This document shows positions 8,214-18,438 of a stretch of 64,000 bases of DNA, in pieces. The DNA comes from an uncultured Prevotellaceae bacterium (lineage in GTDB: Bacteria; Bacteroidota; Bacteroidia; Bacteroidales; Bacteroidaceae): the NCBI GenBank assembly GCA_902781315.1, contig CACZIT010000018.1, positions 1 through 64,000 of the forward strand. Reading direction: 5' to 3'. Under the pieces are notes generated by a model. The model did no database searches, was not told the origin of the DNA, and was given only the letters and a program-made list of their open reading frames with translations. Within the stretch, counting starts at the first letter, position 1. Every line of letters starts with the position of its first letter. The translations under genes were made by a program, and so were the position numbers.

Positions 8214-9740
8214 ATGGCAAAGAAAGCACTTTTGATGATTCTCGACGGATGGGGAATCGGTAAGCATGGCAAGGGCGACGTGATCTATAACACGCCGACC
8301 CCGTATCTGGACTATCTCACGGCCGTTTCAGCTCACTCGCAGCTGCAGGCTTCGGGCGAAGACGTTGGTCTGCCCGACGGTCAGATGGGTAACTCGGAGG
8401 TGGGTCACCTCAACATCGGCGCAGGCCGCATCGTCTATCAGGACCTTGTGAAGATCAACCGCGCCTGCAAGGATGGCTCCATCATGGAGAACCCGCAGGT
8501 GAAGGCTGCCTACACCTACGCCAAGGAAACGGGCAAGAAGCTCCACCTCATGGGCCTCTGCTCCGACGGCGGCGTGCACTCCTCGCTCGACCACCTCTTC
8601 AAACTCATCGAAGTGGGTAAGGCCTATGGCCTGAAGAACCAGACGTTCGTGCACTGCTTCATGGACGGCCGCGACACCGATCCTCACTCTGGTAAGGGCT
8701 TCATCGAGCAGGTGACGAAGGTCTGCCAGGACAACGACGCTGCCATCGCCTCGATCGTGGGCCGCTTCTACGCCATGGACCGCGACAAGCGCTGGGAGCG
8801 CGTGAAGGAAGGCTACGACCTCATCGTGCGTGGCACCGGCAAGCAGGCCCAGGACATGGTGGTGGCCATGCAGGAGTCGTACGACGAAGGCGTCACCGAC
8901 GAGTTCATCAAGCCTATCCACAACGCCACCGTCAACGGTCTCATCGAGGAGGGCGACGTGGTGATCTTCATCAACTTCCGCAACGACCGCGCCAAGGAAC
9001 TCACCATTGCCCTAACGCAGGAGGACATGCCCGAGCAGGGCATGCAGACCATCCCCGGCCTGCAGTACTACTGCATGACGCCCTACGATGCCAAGTTCAC
9101 CGGCGTGCACATTCTCTTCCCGAAAGAGAACGTCGAGGACACGCTGGGCGAATATCTCTCGAAGCTTGGCAAGAAGCAGCTGCACACCGCCGAAACCGAG
9201 AAATATGCCCACGTGACGTTCTTCTTCAACGGCGGACGCGAGGCTCCCTACGAGGGCGAAGACCGCATCCTCGTTGCCTCGCCGAAGGTGGCCACCTACG
9301 ACCTGAAGCCTGAGATGAGCGCCTACGAGGTGAAGGACAACCTCGTGAAGGCCATCAACACCCAGCAGTACGACTTCATCGTCGTGAACTTCGCCAACGG
9401 CGACATGGTGGGCCACACGGGCGTCTACAACGCCATTGCCAAGGCTGTCTGGGCTGTCGACCACTGCGTGCACGACGTCATCGAGGCTGCCAAGGCCAAC
9501 GACTACGAGGCCATCATCATTGCCGACCACGGCAATGCCGACAACGCCATCAACCCCGACGGCACGCCCAACACCGCTCACTCGCTGAACCCCGTGCCGT
9601 TCATCTACGTCACCGACAACAACTCGGCAACGGTGAAGGACGGCCGCCTGGCCGACGTGGCTCCCTCGATCCTCCACATCATGGGACTGGAGCAGCCCGC
9701 CGACATGACCGGTGAGTGCCTCATCAGCGACAACAAGTAA
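8214..9740 (+). CDS. gpmI: 2,3-bisphosphoglycerate-independent phosphoglycerate mutase
   Basis: A 508-residue cytoplasmic enzyme of glycolysis that interconverts 3- and 2-phosphoglycerate using two manganese ions. Visible are the N-terminal metal site [11 protein letters not shown], the phospho-acceptor serine in [16 protein letters not shown], the DGRDTDP and [15 protein letters not shown] motifs of the transferase domain, and the closing metal ligands in NGDMVGHTG and ADHGNAD. The frame is open from 8031, but the promoter at 8144-8174 and family alignment set the start at 8214. The gene has its own promoter and terminator and strongly GC-ending codons, as expected for high expression. Confidence 0.97.
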   Translation: MAKKALLMILDGWGIGKHGKGDVIYNTPTPYLDYLTAVSAHSQLQASGEDVGLPDGQMGNSEVGHLNIGAGRIVYQDLVKINRACKDGSIMENPQVKAAYTYAKETGKKLHLMGLCSDGGVHSSLDHLFKLIEVGKAYGLKNQTFVHCFMDGRDTDPHSGKGFIEQVTKVCQDNDAAIASIVGRFYAMDRDKRWERVKEGYDLIVRGTGKQAQDMVVAMQESYDEGVTDEFIKPIHNATVNGLIEEGDVVIFINFRNDRAKELTIALTQEDMPEQGMQTIPGLQYYCMTPYDAKFTGVHILFPKENVEDTLGEYLSKLGKKQLHTAETEKYAHVTFFFNGGREAPYEGEDRILVASPKVATYDLKPEMSAYEVKDNLVKAINTQQYDFIVVNFANGDMVGHTGVYNAIAKAVWAVDHCVHDVIEAAKANDYEAIIIADHGNADNAINPDGTPNTAHSLNPVPFIYVTDNNSATVKDGRLADVAPSILHIMGLEQPADMTGECLISDNK

Positions 9741-9764
9741 CAATATCTCTGTGTTATATCTAAG

Positions 9765-9804
9765 AAAAGAGACGCGTATGATCTTTATATGCGTCTCTTT
9801 TTTA
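9765..9804 (+). terminator. Rho-independent terminator after gpmI
   Basis: AGAGACGC (9768-9775) pairs with GCGTCTCT (9791-9798), extended by weaker pairs inward, and is followed by a T-rich run. The remainder up to 9936 holds nothing recognisable. Confidence 0.9.
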
Positions 9805-9936
9805 TTATTTCTTCTTGTCTTCCAGGTAGCGGCGCTTCTTGGCACTCGTTCTTCATTATTAGAAGCCACCAGCGTAGGAACTACGAGTGATGTAGTGCGG
9901 AGGTTCGTAGTAGGCACTATAACTGTGTAAACTTTT

Positions 9937-10312
9937 TTGGTCGAAAAAGGCTTCAGAGAAGGCCGATATTTTGAACTGGAAAATATTTTTTCGCAAATAC
10001 GCCCGTATTTTGGCAAAGTCGCTAACAGTCTATCAATCAACAACTTAGCTTCTCGAGACCCCCAACCCCCTAAGTTAAGGGGCTCGAAACGATAGGTTTA
10101 GACCATGTAAACCATAGGTTTAGTCGATCTATCTCATAGAGTTGCATGCTCCATCTCATAGAGTTGTATCATCCAAACCATAGGTTTTGAGCCCCCTAAC
10201 ATAGGGGGGTGGGGGTCTCGAGCGTTGTTTTGTATGCTCCAAAGCCCCTTTCCCCATTGTTTCACGCGCTAGAATGATGTTTCACGCGGAGGAAATTTTG
10301 TCGGAATTTTTC
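9937..10312 (+). repeat. 333/376-bp dispersed intergenic repeat, copy A
   Basis: The core is 9980-10312 (333 bp). Related copies lie inverted at 32848-33180 and in the same direction at 52753-53085, all exactly 333 bp. Copies A and C also share TTGGTCGAAAA, 43 bases before the core. Inside are two inverted arms (CTCGAGACCCCCAACCCC... near 10053 and its complement ending near 10222), a twice-repeated ATCTCATAGAGTTG, AAACCATAGG words and two direct GTTTCACGCG boxes near the end. The reverse strand shows a conserved LPKYGRICEKIF reading, but no long frame is shared. It lies between gpmI and araC, which converge. Confidence 0.85.
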
Positions 10313-10332
10313 AGAGAAAGGGCGTGTAGGGG

Positions 10333-10385
10333 GAAAGTCCCGCAGGGCCTTACACGGCACAACGTGCCCTTATCTCGTACCTACT
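10333..10385. repeat. Hairpin-and-word module downstream of araC
   Basis: Read on the araC strand this shows a GGCAC-GTTGT-GCC hairpin, the word GTGTAAG and a CCCTGCGGG hairpin. It is the same vocabulary as the array after dgt (32317-32466). Confidence 0.55.
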
Positions 10386-10407
10386 TGGCCAGATGCTGCC
10401 CCCCCTC

Positions 10408-11307
10408 TCACTGCCGGCGGAACTCCTGCGGGGTGAGGCCGGTGAGGCGCTTGAAGTACTTGCAGAAGAACGAGGGATTGGGAAACGACAACTCGTCGGC
10501 AATCTGGGCAACGGTCTTGTCGGTGTGGCGCAGCGCCACTTGTATGCGGGCCACGAGGGCACGGTCTATCCACTCCTTGGCCGTGACGCCGCTGGCCTGA
10601 CGGATGACGGTGCCCAGGTAGCGCTCGGTGAGGCACATGCGCTGAGCGTAGTAGTCCAGGTGGTGGTGCTGCTGACTGTGCTGGTTGACGAGGTCGATGA
10701 AGCGGTCGAAGATGGTCTGCTCGCGCGACAGCGTGGCCTGCTGGCGGTCGGCGTGCTGGCGGTAGAGGCCGTCGTAGAGGTGCATCTGTGCCGCCACGAG
10801 GCTGGCTGCCGTCTGGCGGTTGTAGTCGGGCTGGTGGACCAGTTGCCACAGCGTCTCGATGATGTTGCGGGCCGTCAGCAGGTCGGCCTCGCTGGCCTGC
10901 AGCTGGAAGTCGCGCACCTGTCCGTTGAAGGCCGGCGGCAACTGGCCCGGCGCAAAGGGCAGCGGGAAATTCTTCGAGAGGCCGACGCCGAATATCTGCA
11001 GGTCGTCGCTGAAGCTGAGGGGGGTGATGATGGAGCCTGGCCCGAGAAACACCATCATGCCTGCCGTGAAGCGCTTCTCCACGAGGTTCACGTTGACGCG
11101 AATCTCGCCCCGCGTGATGATGCTCATGCGGTGGTCGTCGATGGTGAACGGCGGCATCTGCTGCATCACCAGTCGGAAGATGAGCGGGTCGCCAAAGATG
11201 ACAGCCAGTTCGTTGTTGATGAACAAATGTTCGCGTATCTGCGCGCGATGCGGCTCAAAGATGTCGCGCATGAGCGACAGGCTCATCAGTCTCGGTTGCT
11301 TCTTCAT
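10408..11307 (-). CDS. AraC-family transcriptional regulator
   Basis: A 299-residue regulator. Residues about 1-170 form a cupin-like sensor domain (MSIITRGEIRVNVN, FTAGMMVFLGPGS). Residues about 205-299 are the AraC double helix-turn-helix (LDYYAQRMCLTERYLGTVIRQASG, then VAQIADELSFPNPSFFCKYFKRLTGLTPQEFRR). The frame starts at 11337, but the ATG at 11307 fits the promoter TATCTTTG (11335-11342) better. It is divergent from the efflux operon beginning at 11548 and is the natural candidate to control it. The inducer is unknown. Confidence 0.88.
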   Translation of the reverse strand: MKKQPRLMSLSLMRDIFEPHRAQIREHLFINNELAVIFGDPLIFRLVMQQMPPFTIDDHRMSIITRGEIRVNVNLVEKRFTAGMMVFLGPGSIITPLSFSDDLQIFGVGLSKNFPLPFAPGQLPPAFNGQVRDFQLQASEADLLTARNIIETLWQLVHQPDYNRQTAASLVAAQMHLYDGLYRQHADRQQATLSREQTIFDRFIDLVNQHSQQHHHLDYYAQRMCLTERYLGTVIRQASGVTAKEWIDRALVARIQVALRHTDKTVAQIADELSFPNPSFFCKYFKRLTGLTPQEFRRQ

Positions 11308-11334
11308 ACGGCAGTTTGTTTTATGTTTCCGATG

Positions 11335-11447
11335 CAAAGATAATAATATTTTGCTAAACCTGCGTCATTTTGTACGCATATCGAACAAAAAGAACATTTC
11401 TTTATGCTGCAGGATAACGGCTGTTAGCTGAAAATGAAGTAATTTTG
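11335..11447. promoter_or_regulatory. Divergent araC / efflux promoter region
   Basis: On the minus strand TATCTTTG (11335-11342) serves araC. On the plus strand TAATTTTG (11440-11447) serves the efflux operon, leaving a leader of about 95 bases. Between them lies the inverted repeat AAAGAA-CAT-TTCTTT (11389-11403), centred about 45 bases before the efflux -7 box, a plausible operator for the AraC protein. Confidence 0.6.
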
Positions 11448-11547
11448 CAGCGTGAATGAGAACGATGTGTTCCGCTTACGCGCCGCTGACTCCCACACCA
11501 GGGGTGGGGCAAATGAAAGAATGTAATACCTAATTAATATAAAAAAG

Positions 11548-12825
11548 ATGATGAAGCGAATTCTTTTGATTCCGATTCTCCTTCTTGCCGTCCTGACGGC
11601 GGGTGCCCAGACGCTCGAAGACTGCCAGCAGGCTGCCGAGCGCAACTATCCGCTCATCAGGCAGTACGACCTCATCGAGAAGACAACGGCACTGACGGTG
11701 GCGAACATAGGCAAAGGCTGGCTGCCGCAGATTTCAGCTACTGCCCAGGCAACCTATCAGAGCGACGTGGTGTCGTTTCCCGACCAGCTGCAGAGCGTCT
11801 ATCAGCAGATGGGCATCAACATGAAAGGCCTCACCAAGGACCAGTATCGTGTGGGCATCGACGTCAGCCAGACGCTGTTCGACGGCGGCGCCATCAGCAG
11901 TCAGAAACAAATAGCCCGCGAGCAAGGCAATGTGCAGGCTGCACAGACGGAAGTCAGCCTGTATCAAGTGCGCAAGCGCGTCAACGAGATGTACTTCTCG
12001 CTGCTGCTGCTCGACGAGCAGATTCGCCTGAACAAGGACTTGCAGGAACTGCTTGCCGGCAACGAGAAGAAGCTGGTATCGATGGTGAAAGGCGGCACGG
12101 CTGCCGAGTGCGACCTGCAAAACGTGAAGGCAGAACGGCTGAACGTCGTGCAGCAAGCTGCCAGCCTGGCATCGCAGAAGCGCATGCTGCAGACGATGCT
12201 CGCCACGTTTTGCGGCATCGAGGTGAAGGAGCTGCAGAAGCCTGCGCCGACAGTTGCCACAGGACAGCCATCGGTGCTTCGTCCCGAGATGCACCTCTTC
12301 GACTCGCAACTCCGCTTGGCCGATGCCCAAGAGAAGGCCCTCCGTGCCGCGCTGGTGCCGAAACTGGGCGTCTTTGCGCAGGGCTTCTATGGCTATCCCG
12401 GCTACAACATGTTCGAAGACATGATGAGCCGCGACTGGAGTCTGAACGGAATGGTGGGTGCCCGACTGACATGGAACATCGGCGCCCTCTACACCCACAA
12501 GAACGACAAGGCGAAGATTCAGCGTCAGCGCGACTTGGCAGAGAACAACCGCGAAGTGTTTCTCTTCAACAACAGGCTGGAGCAGCTGCAGCAGGACGAG
12601 AACATCAGCCGCTACCGACAGCTGATGGCCGACGATGAAGAGATTATCTCGCTGCGCTCTGCTGTGCGCAAGGCAGCGGAATCGAAACTCGCCCACGGCA
12701 TCATCGACATCAACGCCCTGGTGAAGGAAATCAACGCCGAGAATGCCGCCAAGGTGCAACAGTCCATCCACGAGATTGAAATGCTCAAGGAAATCTACAA
12801 CAAAAAATATACAACCAACCAATGA
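11548..12825 (+). CDS. TolC-family outer membrane efflux protein
   Basis: A 425-residue outer-membrane channel subunit. It has a signal peptide (MKRILLIPILLLAVLTAGAQ) and the TolC pattern of two repeats of long helices and beta strands: TLEDCQQAAERNYPLIRQYD at the start, and a second half with LRLADAQEKALRAALVPKLGVFAQGFYGYPGY. It would form a trimeric exit duct for the transporter encoded by the next four genes. The start could be 11548 or the adjacent ATG at 11551. It overlaps the reading frame of the next gene by the shared ATGA. Confidence 0.9.
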   Translation: MMKRILLIPILLLAVLTAGAQTLEDCQQAAERNYPLIRQYDLIEKTTALTVANIGKGWLPQISATAQATYQSDVVSFPDQLQSVYQQMGINMKGLTKDQYRVGIDVSQTLFDGGAISSQKQIAREQGNVQAAQTEVSLYQVRKRVNEMYFSLLLLDEQIRLNKDLQELLAGNEKKLVSMVKGGTAAECDLQNVKAERLNVVQQAASLASQKRMLQTMLATFCGIEVKELQKPAPTVATGQPSVLRPEMHLFDSQLRLADAQEKALRAALVPKLGVFAQGFYGYPGYNMFEDMMSRDWSLNGMVGARLTWNIGALYTHKNDKAKIQRQRDLAENNREVFLFNNRLEQLQQDENISRYRQLMADDEEIISLRSAVRKAAESKLAHGIIDINALVKEINAENAAKVQQSIHEIEMLKEIYNKKYTTNQ

Positions 12826-12836
12826 GAAGAGGCAAT

Positions 12837-13819
<983 letters not shown>

Positions 13820-13820
13820 C

Positions 13821-15287
13821 ATGAATGCTATTGAGGTTCATCATGTTTCGAAGAGCTACGGGAGGGTGAAAGCCTTGGACGACGTGTCGTTCACCGTGGA
13901 CAAGGGTGAGGTGTTCGGTCTCATCGGCCCCGACGGCGCAGGCAAGACCTCGCTGTTCCGCATCCTCTGCACGCTGCTGCTGCCTGACGAGGGCACGGCC
14001 GCAGTCGACGGGTTCGACACCGTGAGCCAGATGAAGGACATCCGCCGGCGTGTGGGTTACATGCCCGGTCGCTTCTCGCTCTATCAGGACCTGACGGTGA
14101 GGGAAAACCTGGAGTTTTTCGCCACGCTCTTCGGCACAACCGTCGACGAGGGCTACGACTCCATCAAGGCCATCTACTCGCAGATTGAGCGGTTCGGCAA
14201 TCGCAAGGCAGGAGCACTTTCAGGCGGCATGAAGCAGAAGCTGGCTCTCAGCTGTGCGCTGGTGCACAGCCCGAGCGTGCTGTTCCTCGACGAACCCACG
14301 ACGGGTGTGGACCCCGTGAGCCGCAAGGAACTGTGGGACATGCTGGGCATGCTGAAGGAGCGCAACATCACCATCGTTGCCTCGACGCCTTATCTCGACG
14401 AGGTGCGCCGCTGCGAGCGCATAGCCTTTCTCGACCACGGAAAGGTGCGCGGCATCGACACGCCTGCGGTCATTCTCGAGGAGTTCAAGGACATCTTCAA
14501 TCCACCAGGGATTGTCAAGTCGGTTGCTGTGTCACAGCAGCAGGCACAGCAGGAAAACGTCATCGAAGTGCAGCACCTGGTGAAGGCCTTCGGTTCGTTC
14601 CGTGCCGTCGACGACATCTCGTTCTCGGTGAAGCGCGGCGAGATATTCGGTTTCCTCGGTGCCAACGGTGCCGGCAAGACCACGGCCATGCACATGCTGA
14701 CGGGACTGAACCAGCCCACCAGCGGCACGGGCACCGTCGTGGGCTACGACATCCGCACCGAACACGAGCAAATCAAGAAACACATCGGCTACATGTCGCA
14801 GAAGTTCTCGCTCTACGAAGACCTGACCGTGGCCGAAAACATTCGCCTCTTTGCCGGCATCTACGGCATGAAGGACGACGTGATAGCCCGCAAGACCGAC
14901 GACCTGCTGGAGCGGCTGCAGTTCACGGAGCATAAGAACGACCTCGTGTCGTCGCTGCCGCTGGGCTGGAAACAGAAGCTGGCCTTCTCGGTCAGCATCT
15001 TCCACGAGCCGGGCGTAGTGTTCCTCGACGAACCCACAGGCGGTGTCGACCCTGCCACGCGCCGCCAGTTCTGGGAACTCATCTACGACGCTGCCGCCCG
15101 TGGCATCACCGTCTTTGTCACCACCCACTACATGGATGAGGCTGAGTATTGCGACCGCATCTCGATCATGGTGGACGGGAAAATCAGCGCCCTCGGCACG
15201 CCCGACGAACTGAAACGCCGATTCCGACAGCCTGACATGGACCATGTGTTCACGTATCTGGCAAGGCAGGCCAAGCGAGGAGATTAG
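13821..15287 (+). CDS. ABC transporter ATPase, two fused nucleotide-binding domains
   Basis: A 488-residue YbhF-like protein. Domain 1 (about 1-235) has Walker A GPDGAGKTS, signature LSGGMKQKL and Walker B VLFLDEPTTGVDP. Domain 2 (about 245-488) has GANGAGKTT, the degenerate signature LPLGWKQKL and VVFLDEPTGGVDP. The fused pair would energise the two permeases encoded next, giving an export system with the TolC and adaptor proteins. The degenerate second signature is usual for this subfamily. Substrate unknown; drugs, bile-salt-like compounds or lipids are possible. Confidence 0.93.
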   Translation: MNAIEVHHVSKSYGRVKALDDVSFTVDKGEVFGLIGPDGAGKTSLFRILCTLLLPDEGTAAVDGFDTVSQMKDIRRRVGYMPGRFSLYQDLTVRENLEFFATLFGTTVDEGYDSIKAIYSQIERFGNRKAGALSGGMKQKLALSCALVHSPSVLFLDEPTTGVDPVSRKELWDMLGMLKERNITIVASTPYLDEVRRCERIAFLDHGKVRGIDTPAVILEEFKDIFNPPGIVKSVAVSQQQAQQENVIEVQHLVKAFGSFRAVDDISFSVKRGEIFGFLGANGAGKTTAMHMLTGLNQPTSGTGTVVGYDIRTEHEQIKKHIGYMSQKFSLYEDLTVAENIRLFAGIYGMKDDVIARKTDDLLERLQFTEHKNDLVSSLPLGWKQKLAFSVSIFHEPGVVFLDEPTGGVDPATRRQFWELIYDAAARGITVFVTTHYMDEAEYCDRISIMVDGKISALGTPDELKRRFRQPDMDHVFTYLARQAKRGD

Positions 15288-15295
15288 GCCTCTCA

Positions 15296-15435
15296 GGCCC
15301 TCCCAAGCCCTCCCAAAGGGAGGGATGTTTAGATAGTAATTCTGATAGTTGACTATATAAAAGACAGAAATGACTGACAATAATAATAAAAAGGTAGCCA
15401 AACATCCCTCCCCTCGGGCGGGCTTGGGTGGGGCC
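15296..15435. repeat. 140-bp inverted-repeat element spanning the permease 1 start
   Basis: The left arm (15296-15330, GGCCCTCCCAAGCCCTCCC...GGGAGGGATGTTT) and the right arm (15400-15435) are near-perfect inverted copies. The 69-base middle contains the ATG of the permease at 15370 and resembles the middle of the element at 16491. The right arm is translated as HPSPRAGLGGA. Confidence 0.8.
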
Positions 15436-16491
15436 TCGCTTTTCCTGTCGTTCGTCATCAAGGAAGCCCGCCACATCCTGCGCGACCGTCGCACGATGCT
15501 CATTCTCTTCGGCATGCCCGTGGTGCTGATGTTGTTGTTTGGCTTCGCCATCACCAACGATGTGAAGAACGTGCGCACGGTGGTAGTCACCTCGCAGATG
15601 GACCATCTCACGCAGCAGGCCGTTGAGCGGCTGGCGGCATCAGAATACTTCGACATCACGGCCACCGTAGGCACCAGTCAGGAAGCCGAACAACTCATTC
15701 GCTATCAGCGTGCCGACATGGCAATCGTCTTCGGCAAGGATTTCGCTTCGAAGAAAAGCGGTCTGCAGATGATAGTCGATGCCTCCGACCCGAACATGGC
15801 TCAGCAATGGACGAACTACGCCCAGCAGACAATCGTCAATGGGCAGTCGTCTTTGGTCAATCTCAAGATGCTTTATAACCCGCAGATGCGATCGGCCTAC
15901 AACTTCGTGCCTGCCATCATGGGCATGTTGCTGATGCTCATCTGTGCGATGATGACCTCCATCTCCATCGTGCGCGAGAAGGAGAAGGGTACGATGGAAG
16001 TGCTGCTGGTGTCGCCCGTTCGGCCACTGATGATCATCATTGCCAAGGCGGTGCCCTATCTGGTGCTGGCCTTCGCCATCCTCATCACCATCCTGTTCAT
16101 GGGGCGCTACGTGTTGCAGGTGCCCTTGCAGGGATCACTGCTGTGGATTATCATCGTCTCGCTCATCTACATCCTGCTGGCCCTCTCGCTGGGACTGCTC
16201 ATCTCGAGCATTGCCAACAACCAACTCATGGCGCTGCTCATGTCGGCCATGGTGTTGCTCATGCCTATCGTCATGCTGTCGGGCATGCTCTTCCCGATTG
16301 AGTCGATGCCGGTGGTGCTGCAATGGGTGTCGGCCATCGTGCCGCCCCGCTACTACATAGAAGCCATGCGCAAGTTGATGATTATGGGTGTGGGCATCGG
16401 CGACGTGCTGCGCGAAGTCGGCATCCTGACGGGCATGACGCTCTTCCTGCTGGTAGTGGCACTGGCCAAGTTCAAGACGCGGTTGGAGTAG
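15370..16491 (+). CDS. ABC-2 type permease 1 of the efflux operon
   Basis: A 373-residue inner-membrane subunit of the YbhR/YbhS family: one N-terminal membrane segment (MLILFGMPVVLMLLFGFAI), a large periplasmic domain (about 60-165) and five C-terminal membrane segments, with REKEKGTMEVLLVSPVRP between the first two of these. Residues 1-23 (MTDNNNKKVAKHPSPRAGLGG...) are not family-like and come from the repeat element at 15296-15435; family homology begins at about LSFVIKEARHILRDRR. Confidence 0.93.
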   Translation: MTDNNNKKVAKHPSPRAGLGGASLFLSFVIKEARHILRDRRTMLILFGMPVVLMLLFGFAITNDVKNVRTVVVTSQMDHLTQQAVERLAASEYFDITATVGTSQEAEQLIRYQRADMAIVFGKDFASKKSGLQMIVDASDPNMAQQWTNYAQQTIVNGQSSLVNLKMLYNPQMRSAYNFVPAIMGMLLMLICAMMTSISIVREKEKGTMEVLLVSPVRPLMIIIAKAVPYLVLAFAILITILFMGRYVLQVPLQGSLLWIIIVSLIYILLALSLGLLISSIANNQLMALLMSAMVLLMPIVMLSGMLFPIESMPVVLQWVSAIVPPRYYIEAMRKLMIMGVGIGDVLREVGILTGMTLFLLVVALAKFKTRLE

Positions 16492-16648
16492 GCCCACCCA
16501 AGCCCTCCCAAAGGGAGGGATGTTTAGATAGTAATTCTGATTTTAGACTACATATAAGGCGGAAATGAATATCAATAATTTTAAAAAGGTGACAAAACAT
16601 ACTTTCCTTCGGGAGGGCCTCGGTGGAGCCTCTGGCTTGGGTGGGCTT
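16491..16648. repeat. Second inverted-repeat element spanning the permease 2 start
   Basis: The left arm 16491-16525 is nearly identical to that at 15296-15330, and the middle (AGATAGTAATTCTGAT...) shares most bases with the first element. The right arm is more degraded. It includes the stop region of permease 1 and the start codon (16565) of permease 2. Confidence 0.75.
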
Positions 16649-17704
16649 CGCTTCCTCATCCAAAAGGAATTCCTGCAGATACGCCGCAACTCGTTTCTGC
16701 CCAAGCTGATAGTGGCTTTCCCCATCGTCATCATGTGTGTCATGCCGTGGGTGATGAACCAGGAGGTGAAGAGCATACGCGTGGAGGTGGTCGACAACGC
16801 CCGCACTACCGAATCGCAGCAACTGGTGCACAAGGTGGAAGCCAGCAACTACTTCGTGTTCAAGGGGCAGAAGCCATCTTATGCCGACGCGCTGAAAGAT
16901 GTTGAAAAGAGCAAGGCCGACATCGTGTTGGTGGTGCCTCGCGACTATCTGGAGAAGGGCGTGCTCATTGCTGCCAACGCCGTGAACGGCACGAAAGGCA
17001 GCATCGGCAGCAGCTACTTGGCACAGATAGTCACGGCCTACGCAATGCCTGATGTGGCTGCCGTGCAGTCGAAGGTCTCGACATTGTTCCTCTACAATAA
17101 GCACCTCGACTACAAAGTGTTCATGATTCCCGCGCTGTTTGCTATCCTGGTCATGCTCATGTGCGGTTTCCTGCCTGCCCTGAACATCGTGGGCGAGAAG
17201 GAGGCTGGCACCATAGAGCAGATCAACGTGACGCCAGTGTCGAAGTGGACGTTCATCCTTGCCAAACTCATTCCCTACTGGATAATTGCACTCTTCGTGC
17301 TCACGGTATGTCTGCTGCTGTCGTGGGCTGTCTATGGCATCACCTGTCAGGGGCCGCTCGGGCTGGTCTACCTGCTCGTCATGCTGTTGGCACTGTTCTT
17401 CTCGTCATTCGGGCTCATCGTGTCGAACTATAGCGACACGATGCAGCAAGCCATCTTCGTCATGTGGTTCTTCGTGGTGATGCTGCTCCTGCTCAGCGGA
17501 CTGTTCACGCCGACGCGCAGCATGCCGTCGTGGGCCTACATGACCACCTACGTCAACCCCATGCACTACTTCATAGATGCCATCCGAACTGTCTTCGTGC
17601 GTGGCGGCACGCTGCAGAACATCCTGCATCAGGTGTTGGCGCTCGCTGCTGTTGGCACCGTCATGGCTACGTGGGCAGTGGCCAGCTACAGAAAGAACCA
17701 TTGA
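16565..17704 (+). CDS. ABC-2 type permease 2 of the efflux operon
   Basis: A 379-residue paralogue of the preceding permease with the same plan: an N-terminal membrane segment (LIVAFPIVIMCVMPWVM), a periplasmic domain, then five membrane segments with GEKEAGTIEQINVTPVSKW in the first loop. Residues 1-28 (MNINNFKKVTKHTFLREGLGGASGLGG) are encoded by the repeat element; homology starts at about LRFLIQKEFLQIRRNS. It probably pairs with permease 1 as a heterodimer and ends the operon. Confidence 0.93.
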   Translation: MNINNFKKVTKHTFLREGLGGASGLGGLRFLIQKEFLQIRRNSFLPKLIVAFPIVIMCVMPWVMNQEVKSIRVEVVDNARTTESQQLVHKVEASNYFVFKGQKPSYADALKDVEKSKADIVLVVPRDYLEKGVLIAANAVNGTKGSIGSSYLAQIVTAYAMPDVAAVQSKVSTLFLYNKHLDYKVFMIPALFAILVMLMCGFLPALNIVGEKEAGTIEQINVTPVSKWTFILAKLIPYWIIALFVLTVCLLLSWAVYGITCQGPLGLVYLLVMLLALFFSSFGLIVSNYSDTMQQAIFVMWFFVVMLLLLSGLFTPTRSMPSWAYMTTYVNPMHYFIDAIRTVFVRGGTLQNILHQVLALAAVGTVMATWAVASYRKNH

Positions 17705-17731
17705 AACGTTGGAGAGTTGAAAAAATCTTCG

Positions 17732-17739
17732 TATCTTTG
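17732..17739 (+). promoter_or_regulatory. -7 promoter box for ung
   Basis: TATCTTTG (17732-17739), with a weak -33 TTGG 19 bases upstream at 17709-17712. The start codon is at 17766. Confidence 0.65.
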
Positions 17740-17765
17740 CAGTCAGAATCAATTCTTTTGACGCC

Positions 17766-18431
17766 ATGAACGTAAAGATCGAAGAAAGTTGGAAGCGCGT
17801 GTTGCAGCCCGAGTTCGAGAAGGGCTACTTCGCCACGCTCACCGAAGCCGTGCGCCGCGAGTATAGTGTGGCTTCGTGCTATCCGCCGGGACGGTTCATC
17901 TTCAATGCCTTCAACCTTTGTCCCTTCGACAAGGTGAAGGTGGTCATCATCGGACAAGATCCCTACCACGAGCCGGGACAGGCCCACGGGCTGAGTTTCT
18001 CGGTGCAGGACGGTGTGCCGTTTCCTCCTTCGCTGCAAAACATTTTCAAGGAGATACACGACGATCTGGGCAAACCGATTCCCACGACTGGCAACCTGAC
18101 GCGCTGGGCTGAGCAGGGCGTGCTGTTGCTCAATGCTTCGCTCACCGTGCGGGCCCATCAGGCCAACAGCCACTCGCAGCTGGGCTGGCAGACGTTCACC
18201 GACGCCGCCATCCGTGCGCTGGCATCGCAGCGACAGCATGTGGTCTACATGCTCTGGGGCAGCTACGCCCGCGGCAAGGCCTACATGATCAACCGCCAGC
18301 AGAACCTCGTGTTGGAGAGTGTCCACCCCTCGCCGCTGTCGGCCAATCGTGGTGGCTGGTTTGGTCAGCACCAGTTCTCGCGCTGCAACGAGTATCTGAT
18401 CAGTCAAGGTGTGGAACCAATAGATTGGTAG
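17766..18431 (+). CDS. ung: Uracil-DNA glycosylase, family 1
   Basis: A 221-residue base-excision repair enzyme that removes uracil from DNA. The water-activating loop GQDPYHEPGQAHGLSFSV, the uracil-binding LLLNASLTV and the minor-groove loop HPSPLSANRGGWFG are all present and the length is typical. It has its own promoter. The DUF3109 gene follows after 7 bases and is probably cotranscribed. Confidence 0.96.
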   Translation: MNVKIEESWKRVLQPEFEKGYFATLTEAVRREYSVASCYPPGRFIFNAFNLCPFDKVKVVIIGQDPYHEPGQAHGLSFSVQDGVPFPPSLQNIFKEIHDDLGKPIPTTGNLTRWAEQGVLLLNASLTVRAHQANSHSQLGWQTFTDAAIRALASQRQHVVYMLWGSYARGKAYMINRQQNLVLESVHPSPLSANRGGWFGQHQFSRCNEYLISQGVEPIDW

Positions 18432-18438
18432 TATTGTT

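Noticed and set aside
9712..9930. 72-codon frame after gpmI
   Set aside because: It starts inside gpmI, crosses its terminator and encodes no recognisable protein.
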